64,000 nucleotides of DNA from Enterococcus rotai. GTDB taxonomy: Bacteria > Bacillota > Bacilli > Lactobacillales > Enterococcaceae. Shown piece by piece: positions 56,240 to 64,000 of the stretch. Position numbers and translations under genes: made by a program. The DNA lies in assembly GCF_001465345.1 (NCBI RefSeq), contig NZ_CP013655.1:186001-250000 (forward strand), written 5' to 3'. Numbering within the stretch: position 1 is the first letter of the stretch; each line of letters opens with the position of its first letter. The notes below the pieces were generated by a model. It searched no databases and was not told where the DNA came from. It saw only the letters and a list, made by a program, of their open reading frames with translations.

Positions 56240-57289
56240 TTATTTACTTTGTTTCTTTTTCTTCCATAAAATATAAGCTTGAATCAATACTAAGAATGCT
56301 AGTATAACGATCAATAAAATCAACCAAAAAGGAACTTTACTTTCGATTTCTACACTCTTATTTTCCTCATTGATCAACTTCACTTGTTCCCTTGTAATCT
56401 CAAACTCATTCTCAAATACCCATTTTTTTCCGTCTTGATTGATTTGCGTTTTACTACTATAGTGACCTGGCTGCAACTGTCTTTTTATCGGTACAGGAAA
56501 ATCCATGACCGAATCAGGTGCCATTTCTAGAGCTTCTTTATCCAAGTTGATCAAAGGCGCTTCCTCTCCTTTTTTTCGGATGGCTATTTTAAGTTCCATT
56601 TTTTTTGAAATAGCAGCATTTTTATTCCGAATCGAATGGATGACGGACATTTTCTTTCCCTGTTTCGATTTTGCTACGTTGACTGCATCCATCTCATAAT
56701 CTGGCACTATTGCGGTCTCTGTTTCATTCAAGACAACACCTACTACATAATGAAATCGTTGCTGAATAGTCACCTCTTTGTTCTTTACTTCATTTTCAGG
56801 AAGATTTTTGGTAAAACGTAATCCTCCTACTATCACACCGTCGTATTGTTCTTTCGGCATTTTCAAATGAAAACGAGCAATTTTTGTTTCATACGGCTGT
56901 AACGAAATCGTTGTTTCAGAAACCTTGATCAATGATTCAAAAGGATAATTTAGTGTTTTGTCTTTGATGCCTTTGACCGTATAATCGATCATTCCTTCTT
57001 CTGTTGTCATAGCATTTATTGCATTTACAGAAACAGTGATTGGTTCTGCTTCTGGATTGGCCAACTTAACCTGTAATTCTTGTTCCGCTTCCGGCTGCAT
57101 TTTCAAATCAAAATAGGATTTATTGATGTCAACTTGATTCTCCGGTATAACTGCTTGCACATAAAAACTATTTGTTTCATTATTTTTGTCTTGTGCTGAA
57201 GCGTTTAATGTCTGCAATAAACCGAATAAAAAAATAAGACCAAATGAACAGAATAGCTTAATCGTTTTTGATTTAGAACAACCACTCAT
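56240..57289 (-). CDS. DUF916/DUF3324 WxL-interacting cell-surface protein
   Basis: 349 residues: signal peptide (KLFCSFGLIFLFGLLQTLNA), an N-terminal DUF916 domain (about 35-160, including NPEAEPITVSV...YETKIARFHLKMP), a DUF3324 domain (about 165-300) and a C-terminal helix (FWLILLIVILAFLVLIQAYI) with a KKKK tail. These proteins bind peptidoglycan and WxL proteins. ATG 57289 has AAAGGAG 8 bases upstream. It is the last gene of the WxL cluster. Confidence 0.9.
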   Translation of the reverse strand: MSGCSKSKTIKLFCSFGLIFLFGLLQTLNASAQDKNNETNSFYVQAVIPENQVDINKSYFDLKMQPEAEQELQVKLANPEAEPITVSVNAINAMTTEEGMIDYTVKGIKDKTLNYPFESLIKVSETTISLQPYETKIARFHLKMPKEQYDGVIVGGLRFTKNLPENEVKNKEVTIQQRFHYVVGVVLNETETAIVPDYEMDAVNVAKSKQGKKMSVIHSIRNKNAAISKKMELKIAIRKKGEEAPLINLDKEALEMAPDSVMDFPVPIKRQLQPGHYSSKTQINQDGKKWVFENEFEITREQVKLINEENKSVEIESKVPFWLILLIVILAFLVLIQAYILWKKKKQSK

Positions 57290-57317
57290 CCAAGTCACTC
57301 CTTTTAGTTAATCAGAA

Positions 57318-57357
57318 AAAAAGAGTGGAATAAAATAGTTCTCATCCCACTCTCTAT
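57318..57357 (-). terminator. Terminator between WxL and DUF916 genes
   Basis: Stem AGAGTGG-AT / AT-CCACTCT with T-rich minus-strand tail (TTTTTTTCTG). It may set a lower level for the DUF916 gene. Confidence 0.65.
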
Positions 57358-57373
57358 AGATCACGCTTTATTT

Positions 57374-57976
57374 CTATGGTGCATCAGCTAATGTCCAGTC
57401 AATTGTAGAAGTATGTTTGCCAAGTGTTGCCATTGCAGCAGGTACATCGAGCGTAACCCCTTTGTTTTCACCATCAGGCCAAGTAAACGTCCAAGTCCCT
57501 GCCCCAGCACCTGTTGCAGCTGTTGCAAACGGAGATGCAGTTGCTGCTCCACTAGTTAATTTAACTGTATTAACTGGTGTTGGCGCTTCAGCATCACTAT
57601 TTGTTCCCGCCTGTGTATTTTTAAAATTCAAACTTGCATTTGGCAAAGAGGCTGCGGCCGCATTATCTTTAAAGCCATTCAGTTTGCCACTCAACTTCCA
57701 ACCAGCATTGGTTCCTCTGGCATCTGAAACAACAACATTGATCGCATCAGGGTTCGTTGGAATGTATGATGCATCATTCACTGAGATTGTTTGTGATGCG
57801 TAGCTGATCGTAGAGACAGCCTCTAAAGTTAAAGCACCTGGTGTAAATGTGACATCTAAATCGGTTGCCTTATTAATATCAGCAGCAGAAGCAGATTGTC
57901 CTAAAAATAATGTCCCTAACACAACTGACAATAATAAAGCCGTAGAGCTAGTCGTAACGAATATTGAACTCTTCAT
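57374..57976 (-). CDS. WxL-domain surface protein
   Basis: 200 residues. The signal peptide ends near SASA. The mature protein is a WxL domain alone, with the first motif W-K-L in GTNAGWKLSG (about 93-95) and the C-terminal one in TIDWTLADAP (about 194-196). WxL domains attach non-covalently to peptidoglycan in Enterococcus. ATG 57976 is preferred over a GTG that lies in the ribosome-binding site. It lies between a large Ig-repeat protein and a DUF916 partner. Confidence 0.93.
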   Translation of the reverse strand: MKSSIFVTTSSTALLLSVVLGTLFLGQSASAADINKATDLDVTFTPGALTLEAVSTISYASQTISVNDASYIPTNPDAINVVVSDARGTNAGWKLSGKLNGFKDNAAAASLPNASLNFKNTQAGTNSDAEAPTPVNTVKLTSGAATASPFATAATGAGAGTWTFTWPDGENKGVTLDVPAAMATLGKHTSTIDWTLADAP

Positions 57977-58011
57977 TTTATACACCCTTTCTTTTTTGGT
58001 AAACCTTATAT

Positions 58012-60210
58012 TTATTTGGCACCGACAGAAACTATAACTCTACCGCTGGCTGCTGCCTCAGTGCCAAGTGTTGCCGCTGTATTAAGTGTGACCGAAGTCC
58101 CTACTGCTAACTGTCGACCGGAAATATCCAGTGAGAAGGTGCCGTCTGCATTTACAGGTGTTTCTTCGTAAACATTTCCAGGGAACCTCACTCTAACAGT
58201 AAAGCTAGTTCCCTCTGGAGGATTTACGATCTTAACGGTTCCTTTAATCATCGTATCTCCGACAAAAATAGGATTTACAACAGGTGCTGGAACAACATAA
58301 CCTGCTAATGATGGAATTTTACCGACTGCAAAAACAACGCTGTCACTAACTTTTCCTTTAAAAGATTGAGGATGTTCTGCTATAGTGACTAGTCGCAAAG
58401 GATTCCCTTCTTTTAAATTCTTATCTGCTATAGCGATCGAAAACGTCCCATCGTTTTCAATCGCGACTTTTCTTAACAAGCCATCTGGAAATTGTACTTG
58501 CACAAACAATTTAGTGCCAGCTGGAACGTTGGCCAAGTCAACCAAACCTGTGATAAACTTGCTCCCTTCATTGACACTTTTGAACTGTGGTTTAGGAACT
58601 TGATAGTTTTTCAGTGGATCAAGGATAACCTGTTTGATTTCAGTCTCACTCGTTTTTGTCCGATTACCGTCGCTTGCTTCGATCACAATTTCTAATTGAT
58701 CGGCACCTTGAGGTTGGTATTTGCCAAATGGAAGTGTAAAATGACCATCTGGATCCACAGAACCAGTTAAAGTCGTTCCATCAGGTAAAGTAACTTTTGC
58801 TGTAAAAGACACACCAGCTGGAATTGGTTTAGCCAGAGCCACATGTCCATCAAGATTAGGCATCCCCTCTAAAATATCATTGATTGCAGGTTTGCTTACC
58901 ACATAATGTAGAAAAGGATCTGCTATAACTTGTTTGATTGTTGGATCGCTCGTTTTTGTGTACTTCCCTGCACTTGCTTCAACGACTATTTTTAATTGAT
59001 CATTTCCTTGAGGCTGATAGTCTGCAAATGGAACGACAAACGTACCATCCTCATTAATTACACCTGATAAAGTAGCGCCATTCGGCAGTTCAACTTTAGC
59101 GTTAAATGTCACTCCAACTGGTACTGGTTTGTTGATTGCTACTTGTCCTTTAAGGCTAATCATACCTTCAACTACATCTTCAATAACTGGACTTGCAACA
59201 GGATAATCGACTAATGGATCTTCTTCTACTTTATCGAAATAAAGGGTAAGAGAATCCCCATTAGCATGGATTGTATTCAGTAAATCTAAATCAATAACTG
59301 GTTTATTAACGGCCATCGCAGTGACCTTTGCTTTTTCAGCAGTCACATCCGAAACTTTGGTAGAAAAATCAAAGTTAACATCTCCAAGTACGTTCGCTTG
59401 TAAAGCATTTGTCAACACGTCAGATGTGCCATTCGCTATTTTACCTACTAGATCCAGCAAGCTATTGACCACAGGTTTCAATAAATCAAGCACTGGATTC
59501 AAAATTGCAAGCAGCCCAGTGAATTTCAATCCATCGACCGCTTCTTTCAATGGGTTAAATAAATTTGCATATGTTGTTCGGACATATTGCCCTAAGCCAT
59601 CTGTAAAATCGACCATTACATATTTGCCATCAGGTGACAATTTCCCTTCAAAAGAAGCGTGATAGCTCCCTAAATCTTGAAGAGAATTAAGCCCTTCAAA
59701 AGCTTTTTCTAAAGAGTCCAATTTTAAGCCTAAAGGTTTCGCTAGTCCTAATAGCCTAGTGACTAAATCGCCTACATTTAAAACAAGGTCCTTAACTACT
59801 GGAATATCTCCTGGAACAAGTGGAAGTAATTTGGCATTCGCATTGATCATGATTGGACCATCGATCTTACCACGCAATTCTTCAGGAATCGCGAAAACAA
59901 TCACTTTTGGTGAAATCAAACCGACGTCTGCAACAGCGGTTCCTTTAAACGAAAGATTTAAATCATATGTAGAATCTGCATTTTTTTCCAACTTGACACC
60001 GTCATTAACGATCGTTCCATTCTTTGAAGAAAGTTGTGTTCCTTTCAAAATACTCACATCAGCTAAATCTGCAGCATTTGCTGATTCAGCAGCATTGACC
60101 TCATATCGACTATCGTCCCCCAAAAATACAAGTGAATTTGGTGTTAATGCTGCTGACAATAAAATCAACGTCCCAATGAACGAAATTCTAGAGCGCTTAA
60201 ACTTTTTCAT
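58012..60210 (-). CDS. Large secreted Ig-repeat protein of WxL cluster
   Basis: 732 residues: a signal peptide (SFIGTLILLSAALTPNSLVF), an N-terminal adhesin-like domain (about 40-330), then four tandem Ig-like repeats starting at residues 336, 436, 536 and 638, so the first three are exactly 100 apart. Each has DGTF/DGHF near its middle. It lacks an LPXTG signal and a WxL motif, so it probably binds the wall through the two downstream partners. It is the first gene of the three-gene cluster. Confidence 0.82.
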   Translation of the reverse strand: MKKFKRSRISFIGTLILLSAALTPNSLVFLGDDSRYEVNAAESANAADLADVSILKGTQLSSKNGTIVNDGVKLEKNADSTYDLNLSFKGTAVADVGLISPKVIVFAIPEELRGKIDGPIMINANAKLLPLVPGDIPVVKDLVLNVGDLVTRLLGLAKPLGLKLDSLEKAFEGLNSLQDLGSYHASFEGKLSPDGKYVMVDFTDGLGQYVRTTYANLFNPLKEAVDGLKFTGLLAILNPVLDLLKPVVNSLLDLVGKIANGTSDVLTNALQANVLGDVNFDFSTKVSDVTAEKAKVTAMAVNKPVIDLDLLNTIHANGDSLTLYFDKVEEDPLVDYPVASPVIEDVVEGMISLKGQVAINKPVPVGVTFNAKVELPNGATLSGVINEDGTFVVPFADYQPQGNDQLKIVVEASAGKYTKTSDPTIKQVIADPFLHYVVSKPAINDILEGMPNLDGHVALAKPIPAGVSFTAKVTLPDGTTLTGSVDPDGHFTLPFGKYQPQGADQLEIVIEASDGNRTKTSETEIKQVILDPLKNYQVPKPQFKSVNEGSKFITGLVDLANVPAGTKLFVQVQFPDGLLRKVAIENDGTFSIAIADKNLKEGNPLRLVTIAEHPQSFKGKVSDSVVFAVGKIPSLAGYVVPAPVVNPIFVGDTMIKGTVKIVNPPEGTSFTVRVRFPGNVYEETPVNADGTFSLDISGRQLAVGTSVTLNTAATLGTEAAASGRVIVSVGAK

Positions 60211-60655
60211 GATGTCCTCCTCATACCATAATTAATGCAACTACTTCTTATCACGCTTTTAAGTCGATCTGTAAAACAGGATAAATAAGTAATACAAGAT
60301 TTCATTATAAAGAATACTATCTATATAATTTTATTTCAAATAATTAGATTGTAATAAAGAGAGAAAAATATAGTTAAATGATTAAAATGACAGACTTTTT
60401 TATCTTATAAAAAAAATTATCGTCAGCCCTTGTTTTTTATTCAAAAAACTAAATAGCCTTTTACTGAATTTTATTTTGAAATCTCTAGTTTTTCTTTAGA
60501 TCATCAAACCAAATTTGGTGAGTTAGTCTTTATTTAAACACAGTAAAATACACTTTCAGATCAATAAAATAACAGTCACTTTATAATATCTTCTGATCCG
60601 AAAGGGCGATGACAAAGCGTATGTTATACTTGATTAGGAAGGAAATTCTAGACTA
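60211..60655. other. Intergenic region, divergent promoters
   Basis: AT-rich DNA between the WxL cluster and the DUF924 gene. I see no gene, repeat or RNA motif in it. It must hold promoters for both directions, but no pair of boxes stands out. Confidence 0.5.
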
Positions 60656-60670
60656 TTGGAGGAGATTCAG

Positions 60671-61210
60671 ATGGACTGTCAAGAAATAGTGACATTTTGG
60701 TTTGAAGAATGTGAGCCAAGTCAGTGGTTTAAGAAAGACTTAGTTTTTGATAAATTAATCAAGGCTCGATTTTCAGCTATCCATGAACAAGTTGCTCAAG
60801 GAGAAAAATCAGTTTGGCGGACAAGTATGGTCGGTCGTTTAGCTGAAATTATTGTTTTAGATCAGTTTTCTCGGAATTTATTTCGTGATGATGCACGAGC
60901 TTTTGCCTATGATGGAATGGCGTTGATTTTAACACAAGAAGCCATCGCCACAGGTAATTTGAATCAGCTAACAACACAGCAACGTGCATTCCTTTATATG
61001 CCTCTGATGCATTCTGAGTCGTTAATTATTCATGATGAAGCCTTAAAACGGTTTGCTGAAAAGGGGATGGAGCATAACCTTGAGTTTGAACAAAAGCATC
61101 GTGACATTTTGATTCGTTTTGGTCGTTATCCTCATCGAAATAAAGTATTAGGTAGACGTTCGACAGAGGAAGAAATTGCGTTCTTAAAAGAACCTGGCTC
61201 TTCGTTTTAA
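60671..61210 (+). CDS. DUF924 family protein
   Basis: 179 residues, all-helical TPR-like family. Conserved segments: VTFWFEECEPSQWF, GRLAEIIVLDQFSRNLFRD, AFLYMPLMHSESL and GRYPHRNKVLGR. Function is unknown. The TTG at 60656 lies in the ribosome-binding site (GGAGGAGA), so ATG 60671 is the start. Confidence 0.9.
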   Translation: MDCQEIVTFWFEECEPSQWFKKDLVFDKLIKARFSAIHEQVAQGEKSVWRTSMVGRLAEIIVLDQFSRNLFRDDARAFAYDGMALILTQEAIATGNLNQLTTQQRAFLYMPLMHSESLIIHDEALKRFAEKGMEHNLEFEQKHRDILIRFGRYPHRNKVLGRRSTEEEIAFLKEPGSSF

Positions 61211-61216
61211 ACATCC

Positions 61217-61260
61217 AAAAAGAGGAAATCAAACTGACCATCGTTTGATTTCCTCTTTTA
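61217..61260 (+). terminator. Terminator after DUF924 gene
   Basis: Perfect stem AAAGAGGAAATCAAAC / GTTTGATTTCCTCTTT. From 61261 to 61575 the sequence is AT-rich with no gene or repeat I can support. Confidence 0.88.
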
Positions 61261-61575
61261 TAGTGGCGTTCCGTCCGCTGAACATAACTCCGTCTATCCT
61301 TCTAGCAACAAGTCACTTTTAAACCTTAAATCTTATGGTTATTTTATAGATGTCCTTTATCAACCGATTAACAGATCATATACTAAATCACACTAAAAAA
61401 ATCAACTGTAATCTTACTTATTGATCGTCACTCATCTTACATTTTCAAACAAATAAATCATAAAGTAATCATTATTCTTAAGCATCTACTATCCCGCTCA
61501 TTTCTTCTTACAACTCTTTGACTGTTATTAAAATGGCGAACCGTCAAAATCAGACCAATTAAAGCGAAAAAACGC

Positions 61576-61604
61576 TTGACTATGTCACAATTAAACCATA
61601 TTCT
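61576..61604 (+). promoter_or_regulatory. Promoter of coiled-coil protein gene
   Basis: TTGACT -35 (61576-61581), 17 bp spacer, TATTCT -10 (61599-61604), about 45 bp before the start codon. Confidence 0.65.
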
Positions 61605-61647
61605 TTATAAGAAATTTAAATAATAAACATAGAAAGAAGATAAATAC

Positions 61648-62328
61648 TTGAAAAAGACAGTTAAGAATAAACCGTTGATAACGGTTGTAGCGATTTTATT
61701 GCTCAGTACTTTTACTTTATTTAGTTTAAAATCAGTTGCAGATAAAGTAGTCTTATGGGGCGGTGAAGAAAACGTTGAAAAAATCAATAACAACCTAGAC
61801 CAATTAGACACCATGCTCAACTCAAAAGAAAAGAGAAGCACCGATCTAGAAACACAGCTTAACCAAAGAAGCGGTCAATTAAGTCAAAGCGAAACAGAAT
61901 TAATAAATTTAAGAACGCAAGTCACTAATTTGACTAATGATAAAAATCAAACGCAAGGAACAATCACTTCCCTCCAATCACAGCTAACAAGTAAAAATGG
62001 CGAAATTCAACAAAAAATCGTTGAACTACAGCAAAAAGACAGTCAAATTCAACAAAAAATTGATGAAGGAAAACAAAAAGAAGCCGTCAAACAAGCAGAA
62101 GTTGACGCAAACAATAAAGAAATCGCAACCTTGAATCAAAAAATTAATGACATCACTAATGAAAAAAATACACTTCAAGCGCAGTACGATGATTCTCAGC
62201 GTAAGCTAGTCGATGCCGCAAATCAAATCACTAGCTTACAAGACTACGTAAAAAAACTTGAAAAGGCAAAAAAAGATGCTGCTTCGGTAATGGCTAAATC
62301 CGATAAAATTATTGAGCAACATAAATAA
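61648..62328 (+). CDS. Membrane-anchored coiled-coil protein
   Basis: 226 residues with an N-terminal hydrophobic anchor (PLITVVAILLLSTFTLFSL). A long extracytoplasmic coiled coil (about 45-215), rich in Gln/Lys/Asn/Glu, follows without Cys. I know no family beyond generic coiled-coil. It starts at TTG after GAAAGAAG, with no nearby ATG, so expression may be low. It could act as a wall spacer or scaffold. Confidence 0.72.
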   Translation: MKKTVKNKPLITVVAILLLSTFTLFSLKSVADKVVLWGGEENVEKINNNLDQLDTMLNSKEKRSTDLETQLNQRSGQLSQSETELINLRTQVTNLTNDKNQTQGTITSLQSQLTSKNGEIQQKIVELQQKDSQIQQKIDEGKQKEAVKQAEVDANNKEIATLNQKINDITNEKNTLQAQYDDSQRKLVDAANQITSLQDYVKKLEKAKKDAASVMAKSDKIIEQHK

Positions 62329-62340
62329 TCAAGAAAAAGC

Positions 62341-62386
62341 AAATGACTGGGTTATAACTCTGCGAGTCATAGCCCAGTCATTTAAA
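62341..62386 (+). terminator. Terminator after coiled-coil gene
   Basis: Stem AAATGACTGGG-TAT-ACTC / GAGT-ATA-CCCAGTCATTT. Confidence 0.85.
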
Positions 62387-62483
62387 CTCCAAATAAACAA
62401 TAAACGGTGAAAGTAGAAGTAATTCCTTCATATTTCTTAGGATTAAACGCTTCTGTCTCATCCTTTTGCTTTTGCTTACTACC

Positions 62484-63245
62484 TTATAAAGCTAGCTCTT
62501 TTTCAAAAAACTCAGCCACAACATCCATCATTTCACCTTTGACCAAATGCCCATCGCCAACCCCCGTAATAAATTGACTATTCTCAGCATAGGGCTGACC
62601 TTCAATCATTTGGTAAAAATCAGCCATATCTTCATAGGGAATTTTAGGGTCTTCGGTGCCATGCCAAAATAAAACAGGTCGTTGAGCCAATCTTTCTGGT
62701 ACTTTAGAAAGATCATAATTGGCTACCCAGCTAAGCAATAATGGTAAATCTTTTGGTACAAAAAAATCCATTTCTGCTGAGCGTTCCATCACCCGTTCAA
62801 TATAGCGCAGTGGTTTAGGTGTTCCCATCATACATGCTGCTGTTTTGATTTCTGGATGTTGGCTCAATAAAGCACATGTTGTAATGCCGCCCATAGAAAC
62901 ACCGCCAACACCAATTTTTCCAGATTCGATCAATCCTTGTTTATCAAAATGGCGAACTAATTGTGCAAACTCAATAATATTATATTGGATACTTGCCCAA
63001 AATGTTACCGAAGGAATTGGTGAGATCGGTCCAGTTTTTCGCTCACCATGATTCATTGCATCGGGTAAAATCACTCGGATTCCTTTTCTCGCCAATTTTC
63101 TCGCTTGGGTTAGTGACAATTCTTTGGCAGACTGCCAGCCATGATAATAAATCACTAAGGGCAAAACTTGATCTTTACTTTCTTCTGCCACAACTTCTAA
63201 TACTGGAACTTTCTTGATATAGCGATGACGGATACTGATTTTCAT
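62484..63245 (-). CDS. Alpha/beta hydrolase (prolyl-oligopeptidase-like)
   Basis: 253 residues with the nucleophile elbow GVGGVSMGGITTC, an oxyanion segment VIYYHGWQSAKEL, and HGTEDPKIPYEDM supplying the catalytic Asp. The His is in GVGDGHLVKGEM. It resembles YitV-like esterases. No signal peptide, so cytoplasmic. Substrate unknown. It lies 24 bp downstream of the partial gene at the window's end, likely co-transcribed. Confidence 0.88.
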   Translation of the reverse strand: MKISIRHRYIKKVPVLEVVAEESKDQVLPLVIYYHGWQSAKELSLTQARKLARKGIRVILPDAMNHGERKTGPISPIPSVTFWASIQYNIIEFAQLVRHFDKQGLIESGKIGVGGVSMGGITTCALLSQHPEIKTAACMMGTPKPLRYIERVMERSAEMDFFVPKDLPLLLSWVANYDLSKVPERLAQRPVLFWHGTEDPKIPYEDMADFYQMIEGQPYAENSQFITGVGDGHLVKGEMMDVVAEFFEKELAL

Positions 63246-63269
63246 TTTATTCTCTCCTTAAAAACTGAC

Positions 63270-64000
63270 CTAATTATACACCTCAAAGCTGATTACATTA
63301 CTATCGGCTCGCTTAAACTCATTCCTTAAAAATTCTAGATAGGTTCCTGGCGTTAAAATACCATTAATTGTCAACAGATCGATTCCAGTGGGTCCTAAAA
63401 TCGTATCTGCCAGTAAAACACAGTTCGTTGTCAAAACAAAATACGTTTTAAAGGCTCCATGATGAAATTTATGGAGCTGGCAATTGGGCAAATTGGTTAA
63501 TAAGCTGGCATAATCTGTATGGTTTCCATGCGGATCACGCTGTAAATGAGAGGCCCAATCATAAGAACTTTGGCGGATATCATTTATACTTACTCGAATC
63601 CCCTCACGTTGTTCATCCGTTAATTTAATACCAAAACAAAACAAAGTTTTTTGATCGTGCTTGATACAAAAAGGAATATATTCATCCCGTTTGGCACCCG
63701 TTACCAAAACACCATCACCAATTGTTTCAAAAAGATGGATAGAATCTCTATCGTAATTCCCATATGAAATAATTTCTCCTTCAAAAGAAAGATCCATATG
63801 TCCAATCGATCCAAAACTTTTTTCAGTTACATGGATGAAAATTTCCAAATCCGGTTTAACAGCTTCTTTTGTTTCTTGAATTTTAGCAATAGCATCGTTT
63901 TTCCCGGCTGAATCGGGTTCTAATAAAGTATTTGTTTCTTTCAAAACAAACCGTGGAATCAATGCTTCAATAAAAACTGGCGGCGTCAAACGAATCTTTC
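63270..64000 (-). CDS. Unrecognised protein, C-terminal part (cut by window edge)
   Basis: The minus-strand frame is open to the right edge; the TTG at 63989 is not a convincing start because upstream codons continue in frame. The visible part, about 243 residues, has SIGHMDLSFEGEIISYGNYD, then HKFHHGAFKTYFVLTTNCVL and a GTYLEFL segment near the end. The Cys-containing NCV and repeated His residues suggest an enzyme of a DUF4105-like type, but this is weak. No membrane helix is seen in this part. Confidence 0.6.
   Translation of the reverse strand, partial: KIRLTPPVFIEALIPRFVLKETNTLLEPDSAGKNDAIAKIQETKEAVKPDLEIFIHVTEKSFGSIGHMDLSFEGEIISYGNYDRDSIHLFETIGDGVLVTGAKRDEYIPFCIKHDQKTLFCFGIKLTDEQREGIRVSINDIRQSSYDWASHLQRDPHGNHTDYASLLTNLPNCQLHKFHHGAFKTYFVLTTNCVLLADTILGPTGIDLLTINGILTPGTYLEFLRNEFKRADSNVISFEVYN

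Overview
The window is a low-GC Firmicutes chromosome segment, most likely from an Enterococcus species. The evidence is gene content: a galKETR cluster, glpK-glpO-glpF with the enterococcal phosphorylatable His232, a WxL/DUF916 surface cluster, LPXTG (LPKAG) and LCP wall proteins, two Mga-type regulators, DUF3042 and nrdDG. No tRNA, rRNA, CRISPR array or prophage was seen.

Layout. 1-1369: bacitracin-type ABC exporter, cut by the left edge. 1561-4866: anaerobic ribonucleotide reductase nrdD-nrdG behind two NrdR boxes. 5017-9537: a short-chain dehydrogenase, then DNA repair (photolyase, Pol IV) and an HD hydrolase. 9667-11237: amtB-glnK. 11486-25079: the conserved dnaX-ybaB-recR-tmk-darA-holB-ricT-yabA-rsmI block on the minus strand, interrupted twice by accessory DNA. 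One insert holds an LPXTG adhesin and an O-methyltransferase. The other holds an IS3 element, a secreted protein with a membrane partner, and two decayed genes. 25215-28375: YiaAB protein, Mga-type regulator and a sortase-like secreted protein. 28397-33850: gal operon with its promoter and operator. 33991-43053: housekeeping genes (DUF3042, glcK, yqgQ, rhomboid, 5-FTHF cyclo-ligase, Na/Pi transporter). 43481-47800: glycerol operon. 47959-50755: a flavoprotein lacking its family's redox residues, translationally coupled to a second Mga-type regulator. 50854-52677: IS1182-family element. 52689-53942: an LCP wall-polymer ligase behind a clear M-box magnesium riboswitch. 54148-60210: small proteins and a three-gene WxL surface cluster. 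60671-64000: DUF924, a coiled-coil membrane protein, a hydrolase and an unrecognised partial gene.

Two things stand out. First, a family of about ten intergenic hairpin elements (110-175 bp) is scattered from 3871 to 47757. They share short conserved ends and an inner loop, while their stems vary with compensatory changes, and they sit inside or just upstream of the nrd, gal and glp operons. Second, the M-box riboswitch has a readable terminator/antiterminator and leads directly into an LCP gene rather than a Mg2+ transporter, which suggests that wall-polymer attachment is tied to magnesium supply.
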